Shown piece by piece: positions 1-7,957 of a stretch of 64,000 bases of DNA. The notes below the pieces were generated by a model. The model had not been told where the DNA came from. It was given only the letters and a program-made list of their open reading frames with translations, and searched no databases. The stretch covers positions 9,441,620-9,505,619 of the forward strand of contig NZ_CP143624.1 of assembly GCF_050038885.1 (NCBI RefSeq). The letters are read 5' to 3'. The position numbers were made by a program, and so were the translations under genes. Positions within the stretch are counted from its first letter, which is position 1; each line of letters starts with the position of its first letter. The stretch is from Myxococcus flavus. Lineage in GTDB: Bacteria > Myxococcota > Myxococcia > Myxococcales > Myxococcaceae.

Positions 1-398
1 ACCAGCGCGAAGGCCTCCGTCAGCAGCGCGTCGCCCGCGAGGATGGCCAGGGGTTCGCCGAACACCTTGTGGCTGGTGGGCCGGCCCCGACGGTAGTCAT
101 CGTTGTCCATCGCCGGCAGGTCGTCGTGCACCAGGGAATACGTGTGCACGTACTCCAGCGCGCAGGCCGCATCGCCCGCCACGGCGGACACGGTGCTCCC
201 CCGGGAGACCAGGTCCGCGAAGGTCAGGCAGAGCACCGGGCGCAGGCGCTTGCCTCCCGCCAGCAGCGAGTAGCGCATGGCTTCCACGAGCTTCGGCGGC
301 GTCCCCGCCGGCCCGAGCCGCTCCACGCGCTCGGCCAGCTGGGCTTCGACGCGCGCCACCTGGGCGGCCAGGAAGGTGTTCAGTTGAAACGTTGCCAC
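1..398 (-). CDS. ispA: Polyprenyl (farnesyl/geranylgeranyl) diphosphate synthase, 5' part only
   Basis: Condenses isopentenyl diphosphate with allylic diphosphates to make C15/C20 isoprenoid precursors in the cytosol. Only the first ~132 codons are present; the gene runs off the left edge. Visible hallmarks are GGKRLRPVLCL (substrate-binding FARM region) and the first aspartate-rich motif in HDDLPAMDNDDYRRG, followed by GRPTSHKVFGE and LAGDALL, all typical of short-chain trans-prenyltransferases. The start is a GTG (396-398) giving MATFQLNTFLAAQ. It lies 17 bases after a response regulator gene and in line with xseB and xseA, the usual xseA-xseB-ispA order, which is often followed by dxs (outside the window). 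Product chain length cannot be judged from this fragment. Confidence 0.93.
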   Translation of the reverse strand, partial: MATFQLNTFLAAQVARVEAQLAERVERLGPAGTPPKLVEAMRYSLLAGGKRLRPVLCLTFADLVSRGSTVSAVAGDAACALEYVHTYSLVHDDLPAMDNDDYRRGRPTSHKVFGEPLAILAGDALLTEAFAL

Positions 399-415
399 GA
401 GCGTCCGTGCTCCTC

Positions 416-796
416 TTATGGAATTTGCGCGGGCACGAGCTCGCGGATGCGGCTGACGAGCTTGTCCATGTCCAGCGGCTTGACGAAATAGTCCGCGGCG
501 CCCACTGCCATGCCGTGCCGCTTGTCCTCGGGCTCACCGCGGCCGCTGATGAAGATGACGGGGATGTCCCGGAACTGCTCGTTCTTCTTCACCGCCCGGC
601 ACAGCTCGAAGCCATCAATCCAGGACATGTTCACGTCCAGGAGGATGGCGTGCGGCCGGTGCAGTTGGAGCGACGCGATGAGGCGCAGGCCGTTGGCGGC
701 CAGCGTGACGTCGAAGCCCTCGTCCTCCAGGGCGGCCGCCAGCAGCTCCCGCGTGTCGCGGTCATCATCGACAATGGTGATTTTCGGCTTCGACAT
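416..796 (-). CDS. Stand-alone response regulator receiver domain protein
   Basis: A 126-residue protein that is all receiver domain with no output domain. Phosphorylation residues are intact: acidic cluster D10-D12, phospho-acceptor D54 (ILLDVNM), S84 (FISGRG) and K106 (VKPLD). It should accept phosphate from a histidine kinase and act by protein contact, like CheY-type regulators; the partner is not visible here. An in-frame start 14 codons upstream (838) is possible, but MSKPKITIVDDD at 796 begins exactly where receiver domains begin. The gene sits between xseB and ispA, an odd place for a signalling protein, 25 bases after xseB and 17 bases before ispA, so it is probably co-transcribed with them. 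Confidence 0.92.
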   Translation of the reverse strand: MSKPKITIVDDDRDTRELLAAALEDEGFDVTLAANGLRLIASLQLHRPHAILLDVNMSWIDGFELCRAVKKNEQFRDIPVIFISGRGEPEDKRHGMAVGAADYFVKPLDMDKLVSRIRELVPAQIP

Positions 797-821
797 GCCG
801 GCATGCACGCGCCCGAGCCAC

Positions 822-1175
822 CTAGAACGGGACGTCATCCTCCGGAGGCGGGCGGGGTGCCGGAGCGCGAGGCGCCGCGGGCGTCACGGCAGGCCGCGCG
901 CCCGCCGTCAGGGGCGCCACCACGTCCTTGCCATCCTCGTCCAGGAGGAGCTGCTCGATGCGCTGCTCCGCCTCGGTGAGCAGCTTCTCACCCCGGCGCA
1001 CCAGCCGGATGCCCTCCTCGAAGGCCTTGAGCGAGTCCTCCAGAGAGAGGTTCCCGCTCTCCAAACGGCCCACCGTCTCCTCGAGCCGGGAGACCACATC
1101 CCCGTACTGCTCGGGGGCTTCAGCCTCCGCCACCTTGTCCGCCTTGGGCGCCTTGTCCGACTTCGCCACTGACAT
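822..1175 (-). CDS. xseB: Exodeoxyribonuclease VII small subunit with SSB-like C-terminal tip
   Basis: Small subunit of exonuclease VII, which degrades single-stranded DNA together with XseA. Residues ~25-80 carry the family signature (SRLEETVGRLESGNLSLED, then FEEGIRLVRRGEKLLTEAEQRIEQLL), a helical hairpin. At 117 residues it is longer than the usual ~80 because of a Pro/Ala-rich tail of about 30 residues that ends in PPPEDDVPF. That end resembles the acidic DDDIPF tip of SSB (see findings). The ATG at 1173-1175 has a good GGAGG ribosome site. It follows xseA by 42 bases in the same operon. Confidence 0.95.
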   Translation of the reverse strand: MSVAKSDKAPKADKVAEAEAPEQYGDVVSRLEETVGRLESGNLSLEDSLKAFEEGIRLVRRGEKLLTEAEQRIEQLLLDEDGKDVVAPLTAGARPAVTPAAPRAPAPRPPPEDDVPF

Positions 1176-1217
1176 CCACCTCCCCGTGTGGGGCGCGGGA
1201 CTCTAGAGGGTGGCCCG

Positions 1218-2942
1218 TCAGCAGTCCACCGGCCCTTTCACCGCCGTGACGGTGGCTTCGATTTCTTCACACCCACCCAGAGTCTTCGCTCCATTCGACG
1301 CGAGCTTCAGGCCCAGGCGCTCTCCCACCTGGACGTCCGCGCCCGTGCGGACCACCGCGCCGTCGCGCTGGCGGAACACCACCGAATAACCGCGCGACAT
1401 CACCTTCAACGGACTCATCGCGTCCAGCCGTCCCTCCAGCCGCTGGAAGCGCTTCTGTGCGTCCGCCAGGGCCCCCTGCTGGAGCGCCAGCAGCCGCGCC
1501 CGGTGCCCGGCCAGGCGGGCACGCTCGCGCGACACCTGCGCCGCGGGCGACGCCCTCTCGAGCCCCAGCCGCGCCGCCGCCAGGGCCCCCTGCCGCGCCG
1601 CCACCCCCGAGCGCACCGCCTCCGACAGCCGCATGGCCAGCTTCAGCAGGTGCGCTCGCTGCTCGCCCAGGCGCGCCTGGGGACGGGCCCGCTGGAGCCG
1701 CTCCGTCAGCGCCCGGAGGCTCTCGCGGTGCCCGCGCACCGCGGGCCGCAGCACGCGCATCATCGACTCCACCTGCTCGGACAGGTGGAGCCGCTGATGG
1801 TTGATGGCGCGGCGGGGGTCCTCCAGCCGCGCCGCGAGCTGCCCCTGCTCCTCGCGCAGCTCCAGCACCCGCCGCTCCATGGCGCGCCGCAGCCGGCCCG
1901 CCTGGGTGGCCAACGTCAGCTCCAGGTCGGCCAGCACCGGCGCCAGGCGCTCGGCCGCCGCGCTGGGCGTGGGCGCGCGCAGGTCCGCCACGAAGTCGGA
2001 AATGGTGAAGTCAATCTCGTGGCCAATGGCGGAGACCACCGGCACCGGCGAGGCGAAGATGGCGCGTGCCACCAGCTCCTCGTTGAAGGTCCAGAGGTCC
2101 TCCACCGAGCCACCGCCGCGCGTCACCACGATGACGTCCACGTCCGTGCGGGACAGCCGCTCGATGGCGCGGGCCACCTCCACCGCGGAGCCCTCGCCCT
2201 GCACGCGCGCGTCCGCCACCAGCACGCTCTGCCGCGGGTTGCGCGAGTGCAGCACGCGCAGGAAGTCCTGGAGCGCGGCGCCCGTGCGGCTCGTCACCAC
2301 GCCGATGCGCCGGGGCAGGAAGGGCAGCGGCCTGGGCGGGCGCACACGTCCGGGCCCGATGAGCCCCTCCTGCGCGAGCCGCTCCTTGAGCTGCTCGAAG
2401 GCGAGCGCCAGCGCGCCCTCCCCCACTGGCTCCAGCCGCTGGACGATGAGGCTGTAGCGCCCCTGCGGCTCGTAGAGGTCCACGCTGCCTTCGGCCAGCA
2501 CCTCCATGCCGTCGCGCAGCGCGAAGCGAAGGCGGGCCGCCATGGACGCCCACACCTTGGCGTCGATGGCCGCGGACGCGTCCTTCAGCGAGAAGTACCA
2601 GTGCCCTCGCGCGTTCGGCCCCCGGAAGCCCGTCACCTCGCCGCGCACGATGACGCGGGCGAAGCGCGACTCCAGCGTCTGCTTGAGCTGCCGGGTCAGC
2701 TCGCCCACCGACAGCACCACCCGCTCGGGCTTGGGCGGCGGGGGTGGCGCGCCCTCCAGCGGCCCCAGCAGGGACGTACCGTCGGCGTCCGGTGGTGGCG
2801 GAGGAGGAGGCGGAGGCCGCTGTGGCGCCGCCTCCTTCCTCGCGGCGGAAGGCGCACGGGGGCTGGAGGCGCCACCGCCAAACAAGTCACCCTGCAGCCC
2901 TGGGGGCGGCAGCGCTCCACCTCCTGCCTTGCGCCGGGTCAT
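1218..2942 (-). CDS. xseA: Exodeoxyribonuclease VII large subunit
   Basis: Catalytic subunit of exonuclease VII (574 residues; usual length ~450). After a disordered N-terminal extension of ~70 residues rich in Pro/Ala, including nine consecutive prolines, comes the OB-fold ssDNA-binding domain (VGELTRQLKQTLESRF to about residue 170). The catalytic domain shows the family motifs GVVTSRTGAALQDF, VTRGGGSVEDLW, FNEELVARA and SAIGHEIDFTISDFVAD; a coiled-coil region and a C-terminal SRGYSVVF segment follow. Its ATG overlaps the stop of the preceding FHA gene (ATGA, 2939-2942), so it is translationally coupled to the Tad/FHA operon upstream. xseB follows 42 bases later. Confidence 0.96.
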   Translation of the reverse strand: MTRRKAGGGALPPPGLQGDLFGGGASSPRAPSAARKEAAPQRPPPPPPPPPDADGTSLLGPLEGAPPPPPKPERVVLSVGELTRQLKQTLESRFARVIVRGEVTGFRGPNARGHWYFSLKDASAAIDAKVWASMAARLRFALRDGMEVLAEGSVDLYEPQGRYSLIVQRLEPVGEGALALAFEQLKERLAQEGLIGPGRVRPPRPLPFLPRRIGVVTSRTGAALQDFLRVLHSRNPRQSVLVADARVQGEGSAVEVARAIERLSRTDVDVIVVTRGGGSVEDLWTFNEELVARAIFASPVPVVSAIGHEIDFTISDFVADLRAPTPSAAAERLAPVLADLELTLATQAGRLRRAMERRVLELREEQGQLAARLEDPRRAINHQRLHLSEQVESMMRVLRPAVRGHRESLRALTERLQRARPQARLGEQRAHLLKLAMRLSEAVRSGVAARQGALAAARLGLERASPAAQVSRERARLAGHRARLLALQQGALADAQKRFQRLEGRLDAMSPLKVMSRGYSVVFRQRDGAVVRTGADVQVGERLGLKLASNGAKTLGGCEEIEATVTAVKGPVDC

Positions 2943-4678
2943 CGGGACAGCTTCTCGACCCAGGACTTCGCCTTCTCGTGGTACTCGTCATCCGGCGGCG
3001 TCATGGCCACCACGTCCTTGAACTTGGGCAGGGCCTCCTCGGGGCTGCCGTCCTTCAGGGAGTAGGCCTGGAGGTAGACGTCCTTCGCCTTGGCCTTCAG
3101 CTCGCTGATGATGTTCGAGGCGCCCGCATGTCCCGGGTCCGCCTGCAGCGCCTTGCGCGAGTAGTCCATGGCGCGGCTCCACTGCCCGGCCGCCTTCGCC
3201 GCGGTGGCGCCCTTGTAGAAGATGGTGGCCGCGCGCGTGCCCGCGTTGCGCGCCATCTTGCTGGTACGGCCGCCGGTGATGTCCCTGTCCAGCGACATCA
3301 GCTTCGACAGGCCCTTGGCGTCCAGGTCCTCCAGCCGCTTGTACAGGTTGCCGAACTCGGTCATCTGGCCGAGCAGCTTCTTGCACTGCGGCGTGCGCGA
3401 CATGCACGCGTTGAGGATGGCCACCGCGCCAGACATGTCGCCGTCGCGGAAGCGGTCCACGGCGGGCTCCCACGGCTTGGGCGCCGGCCCCTGGACGACG
3501 GGCCTGGGCGTGTCGCGGACGATGATGGCCTGCGCCGCCTGCTCGTTGATGAGCTTCGCGTCGCGGTGCTCCGGGAACGCCGCCAGCACGTCGTCGGTGA
3601 TGGCCTTCGCCATGTCGAGCTGGCCTTCGTCCAGCAGCTTGCGCGACTCGCGGGTGCGCGCGTCCGCGGACTCCGTCAGCTGCCGCTTCGCCGCGTTCAC
3701 CTGCTCGTAGAGGAACTGGCTCTCGCCCGTGCCGGCCAGCAGCGAGCTGGCCTTGCCCAGCTCATTCTTCGCCAGGGCCGCGTTGGCCGCGTTCAGCTTC
3801 TCCTGGATGGGAATCTCACGCGCGGCATGGCCCAGGTAGTCCGCCACGCCCGGGTACTCGGGGGCCTCGGTCTGGAGCTCCTCCAGCTTGGCCTTCGCCT
3901 CGACCCACTTGCCCTCGCGCACCAGGTTCTTCGCGTCCTGGAAGAGGCTGCCGAGCATCTCCCGGCGGTTCTTCCCCTGCCGGGCCTCCTCGGCCGCCAG
4001 CGCCTGCTGCTTCTGGACGTTCATCCGGACCACGCCCAGGCCCGCGAACAGCAGCACCACCACGCCCACCGCGCCCAGCTTGATGAGCTTCTTCTTCTTG
4101 AGCTCCTCCGGGCTGGGCGCCGCGGCCGCCGCCGAGCGCGCGCTGCGCACGCGGCCACCTTCGACGCGCGGCCCCGGACGAGGTGGCACCGCGCCCCGGC
4201 TGCCGGACGACGCCGGACGAGGCCGCGGGCTGATGGACGGGGCCCCCACCATCATCGTGGAGTTGGCCAGGTCCTCGAAGCGCAGCTCCGTGTCGCCCAG
4301 CGTGATGACGTCGCCGTTGGCCAGGGGCGTCTCGTCACTGATGGCGTCGCCGTTGACGAGCGTGCCGTTGCCGGAGCCCAGGTCACTCACCGTCCAGCCC
4401 GAGTCCCCCTTGCGCACCACGACGTGCTTCCGGGACACGGAGGTGTCGGGGATGCAGATGGCGTTATCGGTCGCTCGCCCGATGACGTACTCGTCCTCGG
4501 TCAGGGCAAACTCCTCACCGTCCTTGGGGCCTGCGATGCAGATGAGCCGGGACGTGGCGGAGACGGGGGCGGGAGCGGGCCGGGCGGCCGTCCTGCGCAC
4601 GGCGGGACGGGACCCGGTCCCACCCGAGGGCGCCCCGGAAGGGGGCCTGCGGCGTGCCGGAGGGGAACCGTTGGACAT
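2939..4678 (-). CDS. Membrane-anchored FHA protein with helical-repeat C-terminal domain
   Basis: A 579-residue protein. Residues ~45-135 form an FHA phosphothreonine-binding domain with the conserved residues in order: GR (VIGRA), SxxH (SRKH) and NG (GSGNGTLVNG). A Pro/Ala linker leads to a Lys-rich stop and one membrane segment (LGAVGVVVLLFAGLGVV, ~residue 200), then ~360 residues of TPR-like helices (EAKAKLEEL, KASSLLAGTGE, PAVDRFRDGDMSGAVAILN). FHA would be cytoplasmic and the repeats periplasmic. A GTG three codons upstream (4687) is an alternative start. It follows a second FHA gene by 36 bases at the end of the CpaB-TadB-TadC operon, so I infer a scaffold or regulatory part of that machine, possibly reading Ser/Thr kinase signals. 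Confidence 0.88.
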   Translation of the reverse strand: MSNGSPPARRRPPSGAPSGGTGSRPAVRRTAARPAPAPVSATSRLICIAGPKDGEEFALTEDEYVIGRATDNAICIPDTSVSRKHVVVRKGDSGWTVSDLGSGNGTLVNGDAISDETPLANGDVITLGDTELRFEDLANSTMMVGAPSISPRPRPASSGSRGAVPPRPGPRVEGGRVRSARSAAAAAPSPEELKKKKLIKLGAVGVVVLLFAGLGVVRMNVQKQQALAAEEARQGKNRREMLGSLFQDAKNLVREGKWVEAKAKLEELQTEAPEYPGVADYLGHAAREIPIQEKLNAANAALAKNELGKASSLLAGTGESQFLYEQVNAAKRQLTESADARTRESRKLLDEGQLDMAKAITDDVLAAFPEHRDAKLINEQAAQAIIVRDTPRPVVQGPAPKPWEPAVDRFRDGDMSGAVAILNACMSRTPQCKKLLGQMTEFGNLYKRLEDLDAKGLSKLMSLDRDITGGRTSKMARNAGTRAATIFYKGATAAKAAGQWSRAMDYSRKALQADPGHAGASNIISELKAKAKDVYLQAYSLKDGSPEEALPKFKDVVAMTPPDDEYHEKAKSWVEKLSR

Positions 4679-4714
4679 GCGAATCACCGACTTCCTGACG
4701 AAGGGAGCACGCGC

Positions 4715-6166
4715 CTAGAGCTCGTGCTCGTAAGCCAACTGCAAACCTAGATTGTGGCAGCGATGGTCGGCTGTAGGGAAGCGCCGACCCATCTCCTGCA
4801 ACGCGGCCCGAGCCGTCCGCGCATTCCGGTACTGCACGCTGCGTTGGAAATCGAGCATCAGCTGGCTGCACTTGTGGTCCAGCTCGGCCGATACCTGGGC
4901 GAGCTGGAAGCGCACGTCCTGGTAGATGTCCGGCTTGGTGTCCAGTGCCTCCAGCGTCACCCACGCGAAGCGGTACTGTTGCCACGCCTTGAAGAGGTTC
5001 TCCGCGCCCACGTCGCGCGTCTCGTAGAACCGGGCCCCCGCCGCCACGTACTGGCGCGCCTTGACCAGCAGCTCCTCCGGCGGGAGCTCCGGCACGGGGA
5101 TGATCTCCAGCCGCAGGTTCCACACGCGCCACGTGTCCCGCCCGGGCGGGTTGCGGACGTTGTCGAAGACGATGGAGTTGAGCTCGCCCCGCTTGAGCAC
5201 CGCGGGCGGGAGGATCTGCTCCAGCTCCCGCTCCATGGAGGCGCTCACGTCCGGAGGCACCCAGCCCAGGTCCACGCCGTTGACGACCAGCGACACCTCC
5301 TCCTTGGAGATGCCACTGGCCATGTAGCGGACCACCGCCACCGCCCGCGTGGGGGTGACGAACTCGAAGGCGAAGGACTTGTGGTCCGGGTTCTCCCACG
5401 TCACGCCCTCGCCCAGCCCGAACGAGTCCGCCACCATCTCGAAGCCCAGGTCCTCGGGCTCCACGCCCGACGCGCGGCCTCCTCCCTGGGACATGAAGAA
5501 CGAGCCCAGCACCCCCACCAGGGCCAGCACCAGGCCGCCGCCAAGCGCCGCCACGCCCAGGCGCGCCGGCTTCGACAGCTGCCCCCACCACAGGAGCAAC
5601 CGGCCTCCCGGGGTGTTGGCCAGCTCCCGGCGACGGCGCGCGCGTTCCGCCGCCGTCAGCCCCTCGCCGGCCTCGGCCTGCGCCACGGCCGGCGTGCTTG
5701 GGCGCACCGGCACCACGGCGGGCTGCTGCGCGGTGGGATACCCCTCCGGCAGCACGATGCCGCTCGCGGCGGGCACCGGGTCGTTGAGGCGGATGGGCCG
5801 GGTGGCGTCCGGATCGACGGGGACCGGGTCACCCCGGCGGATGGGCCGGGTGGCGTCCGCGTCGCTGTCCGGTGGCACCCAGACGAAGGTGAACTCCACC
5901 GGCCCCACGCCAATCCTGTCGCCGTCGCGCAGCTGCTGCTCACCAGACAGCAACGTACCGTTGAGCACGGTACCGTTCGAGCTGCCCATGTCCGCGACGT
6001 AGTACTTCTCGTCGCGCAGCACGATGCGCGCGTGCCTGCGCGACACGCCGTGGTCGTGCAGCACCAGGTCGTTCTCCGAGGTGCGGCCGATGTTGACCTC
6101 GGCCTGCTCGAAGGTGAGCTCCCGTCCCTTCTGGAGCCCCTGGGTGATGGTCAGGAGGATGGGCAC
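4715..6166 (-). CDS. Membrane-anchored FHA protein with duplicated Thr motif
   Basis: A 483-residue protein. The N-terminal FHA domain (residues 1-95) keeps all binding residues: NIGRT, SRRH at 42-45 and GSSNGTVLNG at 61-70. Immediately after it, residues 104-133 hold a 16-residue duplication, DATRPIR(R/L)(G/N)DPVP, with Thr106 and Thr122 as possible phosphorylation sites. A membrane segment at ~200-225 (LGVAALGGGLVLALVGVLGSFF) is followed by a C-terminal domain with a beta-rich first half and a helical end. It is separated from tadC by 6 bases. Same topology as the next FHA gene, so the two may work as a pair at the inner-membrane base of the Tad-like machine. No enzyme motif is visible. Confidence 0.88.
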   Translation of the reverse strand: MPILLTITQGLQKGRELTFEQAEVNIGRTSENDLVLHDHGVSRRHARIVLRDEKYYVADMGSSNGTVLNGTLLSGEQQLRDGDRIGVGPVEFTFVWVPPDSDADATRPIRRGDPVPVDPDATRPIRLNDPVPAASGIVLPEGYPTAQQPAVVPVRPSTPAVAQAEAGEGLTAAERARRRRELANTPGGRLLLWWGQLSKPARLGVAALGGGLVLALVGVLGSFFMSQGGGRASGVEPEDLGFEMVADSFGLGEGVTWENPDHKSFAFEFVTPTRAVAVVRYMASGISKEEVSLVVNGVDLGWVPPDVSASMERELEQILPPAVLKRGELNSIVFDNVRNPPGRDTWRVWNLRLEIIPVPELPPEELLVKARQYVAAGARFYETRDVGAENLFKAWQQYRFAWVTLEALDTKPDIYQDVRFQLAQVSAELDHKCSQLMLDFQRSVQYRNARTARAALQEMGRRFPTADHRCHNLGLQLAYEHEL

Positions 6167-6172
6167 GGGGCG

Positions 6173-7063
6173 CTACCCCGTGATGTTTCCGAACATGAAC
6201 TGGAACACGATGGGCCCGAACAGCACCATGAACACCGTGGGGAAGATGCAGGCGATGAGCGGGAAGAGCATCTTCACCGGCGCCTCGCCCGCGAGCTTCT
6301 CCGCGCGCTGGGTGCGGTCGATGCGCATCTGCGTGGACTGGATGCGCAGCACCTTGCCCAGGCTGGTGCCCATCTTGTCCGCCTGGATGAGCGCGGTGAC
6401 GAACGTCGTCAGCGGCGGCAGGTCCACACGGACAATCATGCTCTTGAGGGCCTCTTCACGCGTCTTGCCCATCTTCAGCTGCTTGAGCACCAGCTGCAGC
6501 TCCTCGCGCAGCGGCCCCGGCTTGCCCTTCTCCACCACCTTCGCCAGCGCGGCGGTGAAGTCCAGACCGGCCTCCACCGACAGCGTCAGCAGGTCCAGGC
6601 TGTAGGGCAGCGCGCGGCTGATGAGCAGGTGGCGCTTCTTCACCTGGTCGTTCAGCCACATCAGCGGGTAGTACATGCCGAAGAGCAGGAACAGCGGCGC
6701 CCACACCAGGCTCACGCCCACGCCGTTGAGCAGGATGAGGCCCATGATGAGGCCCATCACGGCGCTCACCTCCTGCAGCGCCATGATGTCCTCGGGCTTG
6801 TACATCTGCGGCTCGCCGGCCTTGATGAGGTTGCGGCGCGCCTTGGCCTCGTAGCCCGGCCACATGAAGCGGCGGTTCATCGCGCCCAGGCGGCGGATGG
6901 CCACCGAGCCGAAGCCCTTCATGCCGCCCGTCGACTCGTCGCGGACCTCCGACAGGAAGCGCTCGAGCAGCGTCTGGTACAGCCCGATTCCCAGGAAGCC
7001 CACGGCCCCCGCGAAGAGGAGCGCCGAGCTGCCGATCAACACTGGCGTCAGGACATCGTCCAC
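6173..7063 (-). CDS. tadC: TadC-like inner-membrane platform protein (type II secretion F family)
   Basis: A 296-residue polytopic membrane protein of the GspF/TadC family, part of the inner-membrane platform on which the Tad ATPase acts to push pilin subunits out. Hydrophobic segments occur at ~5-28, ~100-150 and near the C-terminus (LFPLIACIFPTVFMVLFGPIVF). The T2SSF core shows YSLDLLTLSVEAGLDFTAALAKVVE and GTSLGKVLRIQSTQMR, the usual repeated platform motif. The start is a GTG at 7061-7063 with GAGAGG upstream; 10 bases after tadB. In M. xanthus the analogous platform proteins belong to the Kil prey-killing system; identity with them is my inference. Confidence 0.92.
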   Translation of the reverse strand: MDDVLTPVLIGSSALLFAGAVGFLGIGLYQTLLERFLSEVRDESTGGMKGFGSVAIRRLGAMNRRFMWPGYEAKARRNLIKAGEPQMYKPEDIMALQEVSAVMGLIMGLILLNGVGVSLVWAPLFLLFGMYYPLMWLNDQVKKRHLLISRALPYSLDLLTLSVEAGLDFTAALAKVVEKGKPGPLREELQLVLKQLKMGKTREEALKSMIVRVDLPPLTTFVTALIQADKMGTSLGKVLRIQSTQMRIDRTQRAEKLAGEAPVKMLFPLIACIFPTVFMVLFGPIVFQFMFGNITG

Positions 7064-7073
7064 GGTGCACCTC

Positions 7074-7919
7074 TCAGATATCGATGTTGACGATGCGCCG
7101 GATGATGAGGATGCCCATCACTTCCATGATGGCGATGATGATCACGAGGACCCAGCCGAAGATGTGGTCCATCATCGGCTCCATCAGGTCGGGCCGCATG
7201 TAGTTGAGCACCATGCCGAGCACCGCGGGCATCGCCGCGACGATCCACCCCTGCAGCTTGCCCTGCGAGGTGAGCGCGTCGATCTTGCCCTCCAGGCGGA
7301 AGCGCTCGCGAATCACCGTGGAGATGGTCTCGAACATCTCGGCCATGTTGCCGCCGAGCTGACGGGCGATGTTCGTGGAGACGACCACCAGCTCCAGGTC
7401 GTCACTACCCACGCGGCGCCCCATGTTGACGAGCGCCTCCTCCAGCGGCACGCCCAGCTTCACTTCCTTCACGAAGAGTCCGAACTCCTGGGACAGCGGC
7501 GGCAGCGCCTCGCGCGCCACGTGCTCGATGGCCTGGGGGAACGTGAGACCGGCCTTGAACGCGTTGGCCATGGCCTGCAGCGCGTCCACGAGCTGGATGT
7601 TGAACTTCTTGATGCGCCGCTTCCGGTAGTGCTTGACCATCAGCATCGGCAGGAAGAAGCCGAACACCGTGGCCACCACCGCCATGATGGGGTTGAAGAT
7701 GATGTACGACAGGATCCCCAACAAGCACATGCACGCGATGTTGAGGATCAACATCTGGCGCGGGTCGATGAAGAGGAACATGTCGCTCAAGTCGTTCATC
7801 GACTTGGCGACGTAGCGCTCCTGATACTGCTCGTACGCCTTCGACAGGACGCTGAAGATCACCAGGCTGAAGAAGAAGACCGAGCCGGTGACGAGGAGGA
7901 GGACGATTCCAGCAAGCAT
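7074..7919 (-). CDS. tadB: TadB-like inner-membrane platform protein (type II secretion F family)
   Basis: A 281-residue protein of the same family as TadC and its usual partner. N-terminal membrane segment (GIVLLLVTGSVFFFSLVIFSV), a central hydrophobic pair (~75-115), the cytoplasmic T2SSF domain with LVDALQAMANAFKAGLTFPQAIE and LGVPLEEALVNMGRRV, then ARQLGGNMAEMFETISTVIRER, and a C-terminal membrane hairpin (GWVLVIIIAIMEVMGILIIRRI). The strongly preserved GGNMAEM segment is typical of TadB. It follows cpaB by 38 bases. The ATPase (TadA/CpaF) that normally precedes tadB is missing from the window. Confidence 0.92.
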   Translation of the reverse strand: MLAGIVLLLVTGSVFFFSLVIFSVLSKAYEQYQERYVAKSMNDLSDMFLFIDPRQMLILNIACMCLLGILSYIIFNPIMAVVATVFGFFLPMLMVKHYRKRRIKKFNIQLVDALQAMANAFKAGLTFPQAIEHVAREALPPLSQEFGLFVKEVKLGVPLEEALVNMGRRVGSDDLELVVVSTNIARQLGGNMAEMFETISTVIRERFRLEGKIDALTSQGKLQGWIVAAMPAVLGMVLNYMRPDLMEPMMDHIFGWVLVIIIAIMEVMGILIIRRIVNIDI

Positions 7920-7957
7920 GTGCGCGCTTCCCTAAGAGCGAGGGTGGACGCCCGCCG

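Noticed and set aside
4754..7090. A 778-codon plus-strand open frame over the FHA and tadC genes
   Set aside because: Shadow frame, His/Arg-rich, no ribosome site or domain.
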